This document shows, in pieces, positions 43,170 through 52,341 of a DNA stretch of 64,000 bases. The stretch spans positions 310,001-374,000 of the forward strand of contig NZ_QOLA01000002.1 in NCBI RefSeq assembly GCF_003324565.1, in the 5' to 3' direction. The notes under the pieces are model-generated. The model worked only from the letters and a program-made list of their open reading frames with translations. It had not been told where the DNA came from and did not search any database. This stretch comes from Streptomyces sp. SDr-06 (GTDB lineage: Bacteria > Actinomycetota > Actinomycetes > Streptomycetales > Streptomycetaceae). How positions within the stretch are numbered: the first letter of the stretch is position 1; the number at the start of each line of letters is the position of its first letter. Position numbers and translations under genes: made by a program.

Positions 43170-43811
43170 TCAGTTGCTGAGCGGGGTGGCGCCCCGTTTC
43201 TTCAGCATTTGTGCCATCAGGTCGATTTCCGACTGCTGGGAGTCGACCATGCCCTGCGCCAGCCGCTTCTCCGGACCCACCGCGCAGCGCTGGACACAGC
43301 CCTCGGCCATGTGGACGCCGCCCTTGTGGTGCTCGGTCATGAGCTGGAGGTAGAGCACCTCGGCGTCCCTGCCGCCGAGCGTGCGCAGCCGGTTCAGCTC
43401 GGTGTTGGTGGCCATGCCCGGCATCAGCGCGCCGTCGGCCCCCGGCGCCATGCCCATCCCCATCCACGCCATCGGCTGCTGGGACGCCTCGTTCTTCGGC
43501 AGCCCCCACAGATCCAGCCAGCCGAGCATCATGCCGCGCTGGTTGGCCTGGGTGTTGGCGATGTCGTACGCGAGGCGGCGCACCTCCTCGTCCGTGGTGC
43601 GGTCGCGCACGATGAAGGACATCTCCACCGCCTGCTGGTGGTGGGTGGACATGTCGCGGGCGAACCCGGCGTCGGCCGAGGTCGCCAGCGGCGTACCGGA
43701 CTTGGGCTCGGCCGTGGCGCCCCGGCCGCCGGACGAGACGAGCACCGCGGCCGCCGCGAACACCATCGCGAGCGCGAGCGCCGCGGCGAGCCCCCAGTAC
43801 CGCCGGCTCAC
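43170..43811 (-). CDS. DUF305 family membrane-anchored protein
   Basis: The 213-residue protein has an N-terminal membrane helix or uncleaved signal (residues 5-25). Its DUF305 domain is rich in His and Met: FARDMSTHHQQAVEMSF, AWMGMGMAP and MTEHHKGGVHMAEGCVQ. The ferritin-like helical fold has been linked with metal (copper) handling. The GTG start overlaps the TGA of the DUF3105 gene by 4 bp, so they are cotranslated. Confidence 0.88.
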   Translation of the reverse strand: MSRRYWGLAAALALAMVFAAAAVLVSSGGRGATAEPKSGTPLATSADAGFARDMSTHHQQAVEMSFIVRDRTTDEEVRRLAYDIANTQANQRGMMLGWLDLWGLPKNEASQQPMAWMGMGMAPGADGALMPGMATNTELNRLRTLGGRDAEVLYLQLMTEHHKGGVHMAEGCVQRCAVGPEKRLAQGMVDSQQSEIDLMAQMLKKRGATPLSN

Positions 43812-44503
43812 TGCTCGTCCAGCCCGCCGGTGCACGCGGCACCCGGCTCGGGCGTCTGCGGACCCTGGACGTACCGGGTGAAGAACTGGCCGACCCGGGG
43901 GTCGTCCGCGCTGTCCACGGTGAGCTGCTTGCCCCAGGCGCTCAGCATGATCGTCCCCGCCTGGTCCTTGTACGGGCTCATCAGCGAGTACGGCGTGGTG
44001 GACACCTTGGCGGCGAGCTTCTTCACATCGGCGGCGGACGCCTTCTCGGTGTACGTCACCCAGACCGCGCCGTGCTCGAGGGAGTGCACGGCGTTCATGT
44101 CCGGGACCTGCCGCGGGTAGACCACGCCGCCGCAGTTCATCCACACCTGGTCGTGGTCACCGCCCACCGGCGGCTTCATCGGGTAAGCGACCTTCGTCGT
44201 CACGTGGTTGCGGGTCAGCTTCTTGGGATCCCAGTCCTTCTCGCCCGCGATCGGTGCCTTCGCGTCGGCCCCGGCCCGGGTCTGCGCCTCGGTCGGCGTC
44301 GTGCCGGACGCGCCGGAGCCGCTGTCCTTCGACCGGCCGAACTCGTACACACCGAATCCGACCAGGCCCGCGATCACCACGGTGGCGGCGGTGACCGAGG
44401 AGATCACCACGATCCGGCCGCGCCGGCGGCGGGCCTGCTCGGCCCGGCGCAGCTCGTCCATGTGCGCTCTGCGGGAGGTGCTGGGGTCGCCCTGCATGGT
44501 CAT
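43808..44503 (-). CDS. DUF3105 family membrane-anchored protein
   Basis: The 231-residue protein has a basic N-terminus, one membrane helix (about 31-52) and an external DUF3105 domain: NHVTTKVAYPMKPPVGGDH, WMNCGGVVY, SLEHGAVWVTY and MSPYKDQAGTIMLSAWGKQL. These conserved His/Cys residues suggest ligand or metal binding but the role is unknown. AAGGACG lies 9 nt before the ATG. It usually neighbours DUF305 genes. Confidence 0.88.
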   Translation of the reverse strand: MTMQGDPSTSRRAHMDELRRAEQARRRRGRIVVISSVTAATVVIAGLVGFGVYEFGRSKDSGSGASGTTPTEAQTRAGADAKAPIAGEKDWDPKKLTRNHVTTKVAYPMKPPVGGDHDQVWMNCGGVVYPRQVPDMNAVHSLEHGAVWVTYTEKASAADVKKLAAKVSTTPYSLMSPYKDQAGTIMLSAWGKQLTVDSADDPRVGQFFTRYVQGPQTPEPGAACTGGLDEQ

Positions 44504-44565
44504 GTTCCGTAACGTCCTTCTGCTGAGGGGGGGTCGGGGCGGAGCGGCCGGGGCCGCGGGGCCCG

Positions 44566-44925
44566 CTAGGTCCGCAGCACCTGAAGGACGTGCAGGTCGG
44601 GAGCGCGCGGCCGGGCCCCGAACCGTACGGCCGCGGCCCCCGCGCGGGGCGTCACGGGACGCAGCCCGTGGACGGCGGCCGGGGTCGGCGCGTCCGTCGG
44701 GGGCGTGGTGAGCACGGCCGGGACGGAGTGGGCGTGGAGCCCGCAGCCGCCCTGGTCCGAGGGGCAGCTGTACTGGGCGGGGCCGTCGGCGAGCGGGCCG
44801 TGGGGGCGGCCCAAGTGTTCGCCGCCGCCCGCCGCGAGGCAGAGGAAGAGCGCGGCGAGGAGCGTCGCCATGGCGCTCAGCAGCGCCACGGGACGCGTGA
44901 TGCGCGTGAGCCGCACTCCCCCCAT
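44566..44925 (-). CDS. Small secreted or membrane protein heading the DUF3105/DUF305 cluster
   Basis: The 119-residue product has a membrane helix or signal (about 12-33) and a CPSDQGGCGLHAH motif that could bind metal. The C-terminal tail ends DLHVLQVLRT. I do not recognise the family. TACCAT lies 8 nt before the ATG, a leaderless arrangement. It precedes the DUF3105 gene by 62 bp on the same strand. Confidence 0.6.
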   Translation of the reverse strand: MGGVRLTRITRPVALLSAMATLLAALFLCLAAGGGEHLGRPHGPLADGPAQYSCPSDQGGCGLHAHSVPAVLTTPPTDAPTPAAVHGLRPVTPRAGAAAVRFGARPRAPDLHVLQVLRT

Positions 44926-45005
44926 GGGCGCAGATGGTAGGGGAGGGAGTGCGGCTCACGGCAGGCCGGGTGCGTCATCGGCCAGAAAGCGCGGGCACCG
45001 GGGGC

Positions 45006-46982
45006 TCAGCCCACGTGGACCCGGGGCCGTCGGCTCAGGTCCGGCTCGGCCCGGCGCAGCACCTCGCGGGTGACCGGCGCCACCTCGCCGTCGCCGAACA
45101 CCAGGAAGCGCAGCAGATGGCTGAGGGGGTGGCCCTCGGTCCAGTTGAAGTAGGCGTGCGGGACCTCGCCGGTGCGGTCGCGCAGCTCCATCATCACGGC
45201 CGCGATGGTGTTGGGCACGACCGCGCCCTCGACGCGCAGCCTGCGCACGCCGTGCTTCTCGTCGCCGTGGACGGTGAGCTCGGTGGTGAAGTCGGAGGAG
45301 TTCTGGATGAAGACCTCCAGGAACAGCACGGGCCGGCCGTCCGGGATGTGGGTCTCCTCGCGCTGGCTGTACTCCTTGGCGCGGTACTCCCGCGTCGAGT
45401 GCTCCTGCGGCTCGTTGGCGATGATCCGCAGCGGCCCGCTCCGCGCGGCCTCGTCGACGAACCGGGCGGCGCACTCGTCGAACGTCACCGCCGTGGCCCG
45501 CAGTTCGAAGGCGCGGTGCACCCGCGAGGCGAACGACGACACCACGATGCCCACGATGAACAGCAGCGCGATCTTGATGCCGTCCGGCCGCTCGATCACG
45601 TTCGTGACCAGGGTGTAGGCGAAGACGGCGGTGACCACCCCGAAGCCCAGGGCGGCGCCCCGCTTGCCGCGCCGGTGCACGGCGACCGTCGAGGCGAAGG
45701 AGGCCGAGAGCATGAGCACCAGCACGCCGGTGGCGTAGGCGCCGCTCTGCGCGTCGACATCGGCGTCGAACCACCAGGTGATGAAGAAGGCGATGGCCAT
45801 GAAGATCAGGACCAGCGGCCGCACCGCACGCGTCCACTCGGGAGCCATGCCGTAGCGCGGCAGGTAGCGCGGTACGAGGTTGAGCAGACCCGCCGTCGCC
45901 GAGGCCCCCGCGAACCAGAGGATGGCGATGGTCGAGATGTCGTACACCGTCCCGAAGCCCTCGCCCAGGCGCTGGTGGGCGAGGAAGGCGAGGGCGCGGC
46001 CGTTGGCCCCGCCGCCCGCCTTGAACTCGGACTCCGGGATCAGGATGGTCGTCGCGAGGCTGGAGACGAGCAGGAAGCCGCTCATGATGAGCGCGGCCGT
46101 GGTCAGCAGCTTGCGGGTGTCGCGGACGCGGCCGAGGGGCTTGTCGTACGTGTCCGAGGCGTCGCCCTGGATCTGCGGCATGACCGCCACGCCCGTCTCG
46201 AAGCCGGACATGCCGAGCGCGAGCTTCGGGAAGACGAGCAGGGACACCCCGATCATCGCGAGCGGCGAGGAGTGCTCGGCCGTCATCGCGTCCCACCAGT
46301 TGCCGATGACGACCGGCTCGGTGCAGATCTTCCAGACGGCGGTGGCGAGCACCACGAGGTTCAGCGCCAGGTAGACGCCGACCAGCGCCACCGCGATCCC
46401 GATGGCCTCCTTGAACCCCTTGAGGAAGACCGCGCCGAGCGCCGCCACGAGGGCGAGCGTGATCCAGAGGTTGGAGCCGTGCAGGAAGCCCGGGGTGAAA
46501 GGATTCTCCACGACGTGCGCGGAGGCGTCCGCCGCCGACAGGGTGATCGTGATCATGAAGTCGGTGGCGGCGAAGCCGAGCAGCACCAGGACGAAGATCT
46601 TCCCGGCCCACCAGGGCAGCAGCCGCTCCAGCATGGCGATCGAGCCCTCGCCGTTCGGCGACTCCCTCGCGACCCGCCGGTACACCGGCAGCGCGCCGCC
46701 GAGCGTCAGCGCGATGAGCACCAGCGTCGCGAGCGGGGAGAGCAGCCCCGCGGCGAGCGCGGCGATGCCGGGCTGGTAGCCGAGCGTGGAGAAGTAGTCG
46801 ACGCCGGTCAGGCACATGACCCGCCACCAGCGGTGCCCCCGGTGCTCGGCGGGTACGGTGCCGTGCGGACCGGGGTGGCGGGCGGAGCGCTCGCTCAGTC
46901 CGTCGAGCAGCCAGCCCCTCCAGCGGCGCCGGGCGGGGGGTGCGACGGCGGTATCCGGAGGATCCACCTGGATGCCGGTCAT
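45006..46982 (-). CDS. KimA/YdaO-like APC-superfamily permease (probable potassium importer)
   Basis: The 658-residue protein has about 12 membrane segments and the conserved run [37 protein letters not shown] and [21 protein letters not shown] associate these with KimA (YdaO), the high-affinity potassium importer of Bacillus. A cytosolic C-terminal domain (about 480-658) follows, as in KimA, where it binds c-di-AMP. Many annotations call it an amino acid permease; potassium is my preferred reading, not proved. AGGAG lies 8 nt before the ATG at 46982. It is divergent from the glutamine synthetase gene. Confidence 0.8.
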   Translation of the reverse strand: MTGIQVDPPDTAVAPPARRRWRGWLLDGLSERSARHPGPHGTVPAEHRGHRWWRVMCLTGVDYFSTLGYQPGIAALAAGLLSPLATLVLIALTLGGALPVYRRVARESPNGEGSIAMLERLLPWWAGKIFVLVLLGFAATDFMITITLSAADASAHVVENPFTPGFLHGSNLWITLALVAALGAVFLKGFKEAIGIAVALVGVYLALNLVVLATAVWKICTEPVVIGNWWDAMTAEHSSPLAMIGVSLLVFPKLALGMSGFETGVAVMPQIQGDASDTYDKPLGRVRDTRKLLTTAALIMSGFLLVSSLATTILIPESEFKAGGGANGRALAFLAHQRLGEGFGTVYDISTIAILWFAGASATAGLLNLVPRYLPRYGMAPEWTRAVRPLVLIFMAIAFFITWWFDADVDAQSGAYATGVLVLMLSASFASTVAVHRRGKRGAALGFGVVTAVFAYTLVTNVIERPDGIKIALLFIVGIVVSSFASRVHRAFELRATAVTFDECAARFVDEAARSGPLRIIANEPQEHSTREYRAKEYSQREETHIPDGRPVLFLEVFIQNSSDFTTELTVHGDEKHGVRRLRVEGAVVPNTIAAVMMELRDRTGEVPHAYFNWTEGHPLSHLLRFLVFGDGEVAPVTREVLRRAEPDLSRRPRVHVG

Positions 46983-47220
46983 GCGAGGTTCTCCTAGAGC
47001 CATTCTGGCGGGCCGTTCTGCGGGCAACGAGGAGCGAGTATCCACCACCTTCCCCGTCACGCGCCTGGCAGGGGCACCCACGGGGAGGGGACGTGCCGCA
47101 GGTCATACGGGGTGCGTAATGTGGAGGTAATCCAGCGCCTCGATACTGAGGATTCCCCCGCCGTGCCCGGCGCTGCCGGGGTAGCGGTGCACAGGCCGTC
47201 TGAACTGCAAGGATGTGGCT

Positions 47221-48582
47221 ATGGACAAGCAGCAGGAGTTCGTGCTCCGGACTCTCGAGGAGCGCGACATCCGGTTCGTGCGCCTGTGGTTCACCGATGT
47301 GCTGGGCTTCCTCAAGTCGGTGGCGGTCGCCCCGGCGGAGCTGGAGCAGGCCTTCGACGAGGGAATCGGCTTCGACGGCTCGGCCATCGAGGGCTTCGCC
47401 CGCGTCTACGAGTCCGACATGATCGCCCGTCCGGACCCGTCCACCTTCCAGATCCTGCCGTGGCGCGCGGAGGCCCCCGGCACGGCCCGGATGTTCTGCG
47501 ACATCCGCATGCCGGACGGCTCCCCGTCCTTCGCGGACCCCCGCTTCGTCCTCAAGCGCATCCTCGCCAAGACCTCCGACCTCGGGTTCACCTTCTACAC
47601 CCACCCCGAGATCGAGTTCTTCCTCCTGAAGGACAAGCCGCTCGACGGCACCCGCCCCGTCCCGGCCGACAACTCGGGCTACTTCGACCACACCCCGCAG
47701 AACGTCGGCATGGACTTCCGCCGCCAGGCGATCACCATGCTCGAATCGATGGGCATCTCGGTCGAGTTCAGCCACCACGAGGGCGCGCCGGGCCAGCAGG
47801 AGATCGACCTGCGGTACGCGGACGCGCTCTCCACGGCCGACAACATCATGACCTTCCGCCTGGTCATGAAGCAGGTGGCCCTGGAGCAGGGCGTCCAGGC
47901 CACCTTCATGCCGAAGCCGTTCTCGGAGTACCCGGGCTCGGGCATGCACACCCACCTCTCCCTCTTCGAGGGCGACCGCAACGCGTTCTACGAGTCCGGC
48001 GCCGAGTACCAGCTCTCGAAGGTGGGCCGCTCCTTCATCGCGGGCCTCCTCAAGCACGCCGCCGAGATCGCCGCGGTCACCAACCAGTGGGTCAACTCCT
48101 ACAAGCGCATCTGGGGCGGCTCGGAGCGCACCGCCGGCGCCGGCGGCGAGGCCCCCTCGTACATCTGCTGGGGCCACAACAACCGCTCGGCCCTGATCCG
48201 CGTCCCGATGTACAAGCCCGGCAAGACCGGCTCGTCCCGCATCGAGGTCCGCTCCCTCGACTCGGGCTGCAACCCGTACCTGGCCTACGCCCTCCTGCTC
48301 GCGGCGGGCCTGAAGGGCATCGAGGAGGGATACGAACTCCCGGCGGGCGCCGACGACGACGTCTGGGCCCTCACCGACGCCGAACGCCGAGCCATGGGCA
48401 TCGAACCCCTCCCCCAGAACCTCGGCGAGGCCATCACCCTGATGGAGCGCAGCGAACTGGTGGCCGAGACACTGGGGGAGCACGTCTTCGACTTCTTCCT
48501 GCGCAACAAGAAGCAGGAGTGGGAGGAGTACCGCTCGGAAGTCACGGCCTTCGAGCTGCGGAAGAACCTGCCGGTGCTGTAG
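47221..48582 (+). CDS. glnA2: GlnA2-like glutamine synthetase / gamma-glutamylpolyamine synthetase
   Basis: The 453-residue type I GS-family enzyme shows FDGSAIEGFARVYESDM, HPEIEFFLL, EGAPGQQEIDLRYADAL, GSGMHTHLSLFEG and NRSALIRVP, with the metal and ATP ligands of the fold. It lacks the NLYDLPP adenylylation loop: the equivalent stretch reads ELPAGADDD. It most resembles S. coelicolor GlnA2, which ligates glutamate to polyamines. The ATG at 47221 is preferred over GTG 47215 because AAGGA is 7 nt upstream. Its last 88 bp are duplicated at 50856-50943, so its 3' end may have been supplied by an integrated element. Confidence 0.9.
   Translation: MDKQQEFVLRTLEERDIRFVRLWFTDVLGFLKSVAVAPAELEQAFDEGIGFDGSAIEGFARVYESDMIARPDPSTFQILPWRAEAPGTARMFCDIRMPDGSPSFADPRFVLKRILAKTSDLGFTFYTHPEIEFFLLKDKPLDGTRPVPADNSGYFDHTPQNVGMDFRRQAITMLESMGISVEFSHHEGAPGQQEIDLRYADALSTADNIMTFRLVMKQVALEQGVQATFMPKPFSEYPGSGMHTHLSLFEGDRNAFYESGAEYQLSKVGRSFIAGLLKHAAEIAAVTNQWVNSYKRIWGGSERTAGAGGEAPSYICWGHNNRSALIRVPMYKPGKTGSSRIEVRSLDSGCNPYLAYALLLAAGLKGIEEGYELPAGADDDVWALTDAERRAMGIEPLPQNLGEAITLMERSELVAETLGEHVFDFFLRNKKQEWEEYRSEVTAFELRKNLPVL
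48495..48582 (+). repeat. Left attachment-site copy (3' end of glnA2)
   Basis: It encodes the last 28 residues plus stop of GlnA2. It matches 50856-50943 at 79 of 88 positions, including 26 consecutive identical bases (48509-48534). Similarity starts abruptly at 48495 and ends at the stop codon. Confidence 0.85.
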
Positions 48583-48617
48583 GCGCGGGTCAGAACGGTT
48601 TTCCTGCCGAACGGTGA

Positions 48618-48650
48618 GCGGGGCCCACGGTCATCCACTACGGGCCCCGC
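48618..48650. terminator. Hairpin downstream of glnA2
   Basis: GCGGGGCCC (48618-48626) and GGGCCCCGC (48642-48650) form a perfect 9-bp stem with a 15-nt loop, without a T-run. It probably ends glnA2 transcripts and overlaps the end of the integrase remnant. Confidence 0.65.
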
Positions 48651-49759
48651 GCCCGTCTCACGCGCCTTGGGCCGTCTGTAGGCCGTCCGGCGCGGAACCG
48701 GTGCCCCCGGTACAGGCTGTCCACGGTGCTCCGGGTCTGCCCCTCGCCGCTCGGCAGCAGGTGCGTGAAGACCCGGAGGGTGAACTCCGGGTCGGTGTGC
48801 CCCAGGTGTGTGCTGAGCGCTTCGATGTTCTGCCCAGCATCCACGAGAACGGACGCGTAGAAGTGCCTCAACGCGTGCATGCCGTGCTCGCGGGCCACTT
48901 GGTGGCGCTCGCCCCGCTTGGGCTCGGGAATGACTCCAGCCGCGACGAGGGCGGCCTTCCAGCAGCGCGGGTTGAAGTCCGTTCGGCGTACGGCCCCGTC
49001 ACCGTCCGGCCGGGCGAACAGCAGCCGTTTGGTCTTCGGCTCGCTGTGGGGCCGTAACCAGGGCCATGTGACCTCGATCGACGGATGCGCTTCGATGTGC
49101 TGTTTGAGTACGTGGGCCATCCAATCGGGCAACGGTACGTCCCGCTCCTTATTGCGATTGGGCGGGACGAATACGAGTTTTCCGCCCGCTACCTTCACTT
49201 GACAGGCGATGTGGAGCCAGCCGGTGTCGAAGCCGACTTCGTCGACGGGGAGCCCGAAGAGTTCTCCTTGCCGCAAGCCGCAGCCGCCTCCGAGGTGGAC
49301 GACCGCCTGGTACTGCGACGGGAGCTGCACGCACCGTGAACGTGCGCTGGGCCGTCCAGGGGACGACACGTCGGTTGTTGGATGACGGTGCGCGCACGGT
49401 GCTGGCCTTGCACGGATTCCGGTGTAGGTAGCCTTCCTCCACGGCCGCGCTGAAGATGGCCGACACGCTCGCGAAAATGACGCGCCGCTACGGCGAAGCG
49501 GGCACCGCGCGCTCCAGCTCGCTGAGCCAGTCCCGGATGTGCTCCGGCTTGAACGGTCCCAGCGGGCGCGGGCCCAGGTACGGGATCGCGTGCCGTCGGA
49601 TCTGTACGTCCACGGAGTCCCGAGTCGTGATGCCCGCGGTCTGGGAAAAGAGCCAGTTTTCCGCGTACTGGCGGAACTTGATCCGGCTCGCGGTCGGGTC
49701 GATGTACCGCCCGCTGTCCATGTCGGACTCGATTTGTTGAGCCACTTTTCAGCATCATC
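48638..49759 (-). pseudogene. Tyrosine integrase, disrupted
   Basis: Homology to Streptomyces phage/AICE-type integrases continues across three frames. DDAEKWL (49759-49739) continues, after a frameshift, as AQQIESDMDSGRYIDP and the core-binding domain to ELERAVPASP. A TAG at 49490-49488 replaces the Tyr of the usual YRRVIFA. The frame resumes RRVIFASVSAIFSAAVEEGY, then shifts again near 49325 into LPSQYQAVVHLGGGCGLRQGEL. The catalytic domain has Arg in GLRQGEL and HALRH, and His in LGH. The nucleophile position in VFTHLLP is Phe instead of Tyr. The protein is therefore dead by four independent lesions. The N-terminus is missing. Confidence 0.9.
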
Positions 49760-49851
49760 AATACCCGGGCGATGGCTCCCTTTCCGGAGCGGGACGGGTC
49801 GACCATGAGCAGGATCTTTTGCTGGTCGGTCCGGCCGGACAAGACGTAGCC
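49759..49851 (-). pseudogene. Fragment of a P4/D5-type plasmid-phage primase-helicase
   Basis: About 31 codons on the minus strand read GYVLSGRTDQQKILLMVDPS followed by RSGKGAIARVL. This is the Walker A region of SF3-helicase-type DNA primases of phages and integrative elements (usual form GPSRSGKGT; here the Gly before PS is Asp). Homology stops at both sides, directly against the integrase remnant at 49759 and the HNH gene at about 49852. It is a deletion scar. Confidence 0.75.
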
Positions 49852-50439
49852 GAGAACTGGCGCGACGGCCGCGGTCTGCTGACCGGCGCCCAGGTCAGGG
49901 CTCTGTGCGATGCGCCCAAGTCGCAGCTGAGCATGCGCCCGGCCCGCTGGGAGAGACCGCAGGAAGCTCTCCTGGCCACCCGGACCCCGGACATCGCTGC
50001 CGCGCTGGTGATCAGCGGCGAATCCCAGAGGAGCAGGACGCGGCGTGGCCGGCTGGCCGGGGGCCACCGCATCGGCAAGACCCGTACCCGGGTGGGCCAG
50101 CAGGCATTCAGGGAACGGCTGCTGGACGAGCAGGGGGAGAACTGTGCCTTCACCGGCCCCGCGCCCGCATGTGTGCTGGACGCCGCGCACCTGTGCAGCT
50201 ATGCCGACAGCGGCGAACACCACGAATTCGGCGGTCTGCTCCTGCGCCGCGACATTCACCGGCTCTTCGACCTGGGCCGCATCACCGTGGACCCGGACAC
50301 CGGCGAGCTGGACGTAGTCGGCTTGGACGACTACCCCCTCTATGCGGGCCTCCGTGGGGCGCCTGTGTTTGCTGATCTGCACGATGAGCACCGAGTCTGG
50401 CTCGACGTACACCGGGCTGAACACCGCGGCCAGGCTTGA
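49852..50439 (+). pseudogene. HNH endonuclease-domain protein, 5'-truncated
   Basis: The frame gives ENWRDGRGLLTGAQVRALCD, RPARWERPQEALLATRTPDI, then an HNH_2-type nuclease block: CAFTGPAPACVLDAAHLCSY (His) and GGLLLRRDIHRLFDLGRITV (Asn/His region) near the end. The C-terminal half looks intact. The N-terminus runs straight into the antisense primase scrap without a plausible start, so the gene is probably truncated. An in-frame ATG at 49933 could still give a short protein holding the HNH domain. Confidence 0.75.
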
Positions 50440-50577
50440 CCTGGCCGAGGCGGCAGCGCTCTCAACCAGCCGCTCTCCAGATGTCCTTGACGCAGCTGCT
50501 ACAGCGGTTCCGTATCGGCGGAGACCCGGGGCCGATATGGGTGACCATCGGTCGCAGGATGGTGCTCACGTGTTCTT

Positions 50578-50802
50578 CTACTCGCTGGCGAGGAGTTGGG
50601 GCGGCAGGCCCGCGCCGGTGACGGCCTGCGGGTTGACGCCGGGCAGGCTCGCGCGGGGGACCAGCGCCGTGGCGAGCTGTTCGGTGTAGGTCGCGCCAGC
50701 ACGGGCGGATTCGATCTGCGCTCCGGCCCGCAGTGCTTCGACGCGTTCCACGAAGGGTGGCCCACAGCGACCGACAACGACCGATGAGAGTCGCTCAATC
50801 AC
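50578..50802 (-). CDS. Small unknown frame inside the element remnant
   Basis: A 74-residue frame (GTG start) reads VERVEALRAGAQIESARAGA then TYTEQLATALVPRASLPGVN, with amino acid use that looks protein-like rather than shadow-like. No ribosome site precedes the GTG and I recognise no family. It may be a fragment of an element gene. The flanks (50440-50577 and 50803-50855) show nothing I can identify. Confidence 0.3.
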   Translation of the reverse strand: MIERLSSVVVGRCGPPFVERVEALRAGAQIESARAGATYTEQLATALVPRASLPGVNPQAVTGAGLPPQLLASE

Positions 50803-50855
50803 AGGTCAACACCGCGGAGACTTCGGTCGTGGGAGCTCGCTCCGGGCCGTCGGCA

Positions 50856-50943
50856 CTTCCTGCGCAACGAGAAGCAGGAGTGGGAGGAGTACCGCAGCGA
50901 GGTCACTGCCTTCGACCCGCGGAAGAACTTGCCGGTGCTGTAG
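50856..50943 (+). repeat. Right attachment-site copy (orphan glnA2 3' end)
   Basis: It encodes LRNEKQEWEEYRSEVTAF then DPRKNLPVL and a stop, matching the GlnA2 C-terminus except Lys to Glu and Glu-Leu to Asp-Pro. It has no upstream coding sequence. It is the chromosomal or element end displaced by integration. Confidence 0.85.
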
Positions 50944-50982
50944 GTGAGTTGGCGGGAGGTGGGGCCCCGCCTCCTCCGGGGG

Positions 50983-52263
<1,281 letters not shown>

Positions 52264-52315
52264 TCACGCATACAGATGCCATTCGACGTTAGGTGACCGT
52301 AGAGCTTCTCACGGA

Positions 52316-52334
52316 TAACGGCAAGCGTTAGCAT
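52316..52334 (+). promoter_or_regulatory. Palindrome overlapping the -10 of the CGNR gene
   Basis: TAACG-GCAAG-CGTTA (52316-52330) is a perfect 5-bp inverted repeat running into the -10 TAGCAT (52329-52334), which lies 7 nt before the GTG at 52342. It is well placed for autorepression. Confidence 0.55.
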
Positions 52335-52341
52335 GAGATAC

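Larger units (their letters stand above)
48495..50943. mobile_element. Decayed integrative element inserted in the 3' end of glnA2
   Basis: About 2.4 kb bounded by two copies of the glnA2 3' end (88 bp, 9 mismatches by eye). It carries a broken tyrosine integrase next to the left end, a primase fragment, a truncated HNH nuclease gene and an unknown small frame. The left copy completes glnA2; the right copy is a remnant ending in a TAG at 50941-50943. The content (integrase, P4-like primase, HNH) matches actinomycete integrative elements or phages. Internal deletion has removed most of the element and it should be immobile. Confidence 0.85.

Noticed and set aside
47115..47134. GlnR-type box before glnA2 (GTAAT-N6-GTAAT)
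   Set aside because: Only two partial half-sites match and the alternating GAAAC half-sites are absent.
46983..47220. ydaO-type c-di-AMP riboswitch before the KimA-like gene
   Set aside because: The conserved riboswitch core blocks are not visible in the minus-strand leader; only a weak short hairpin near 47140 is present.
48583..50855. tRNA gene as the attachment site of the element
   Set aside because: No cloverleaf or CCA-like tRNA end is present; the duplicated sequence is coding DNA of glnA2.
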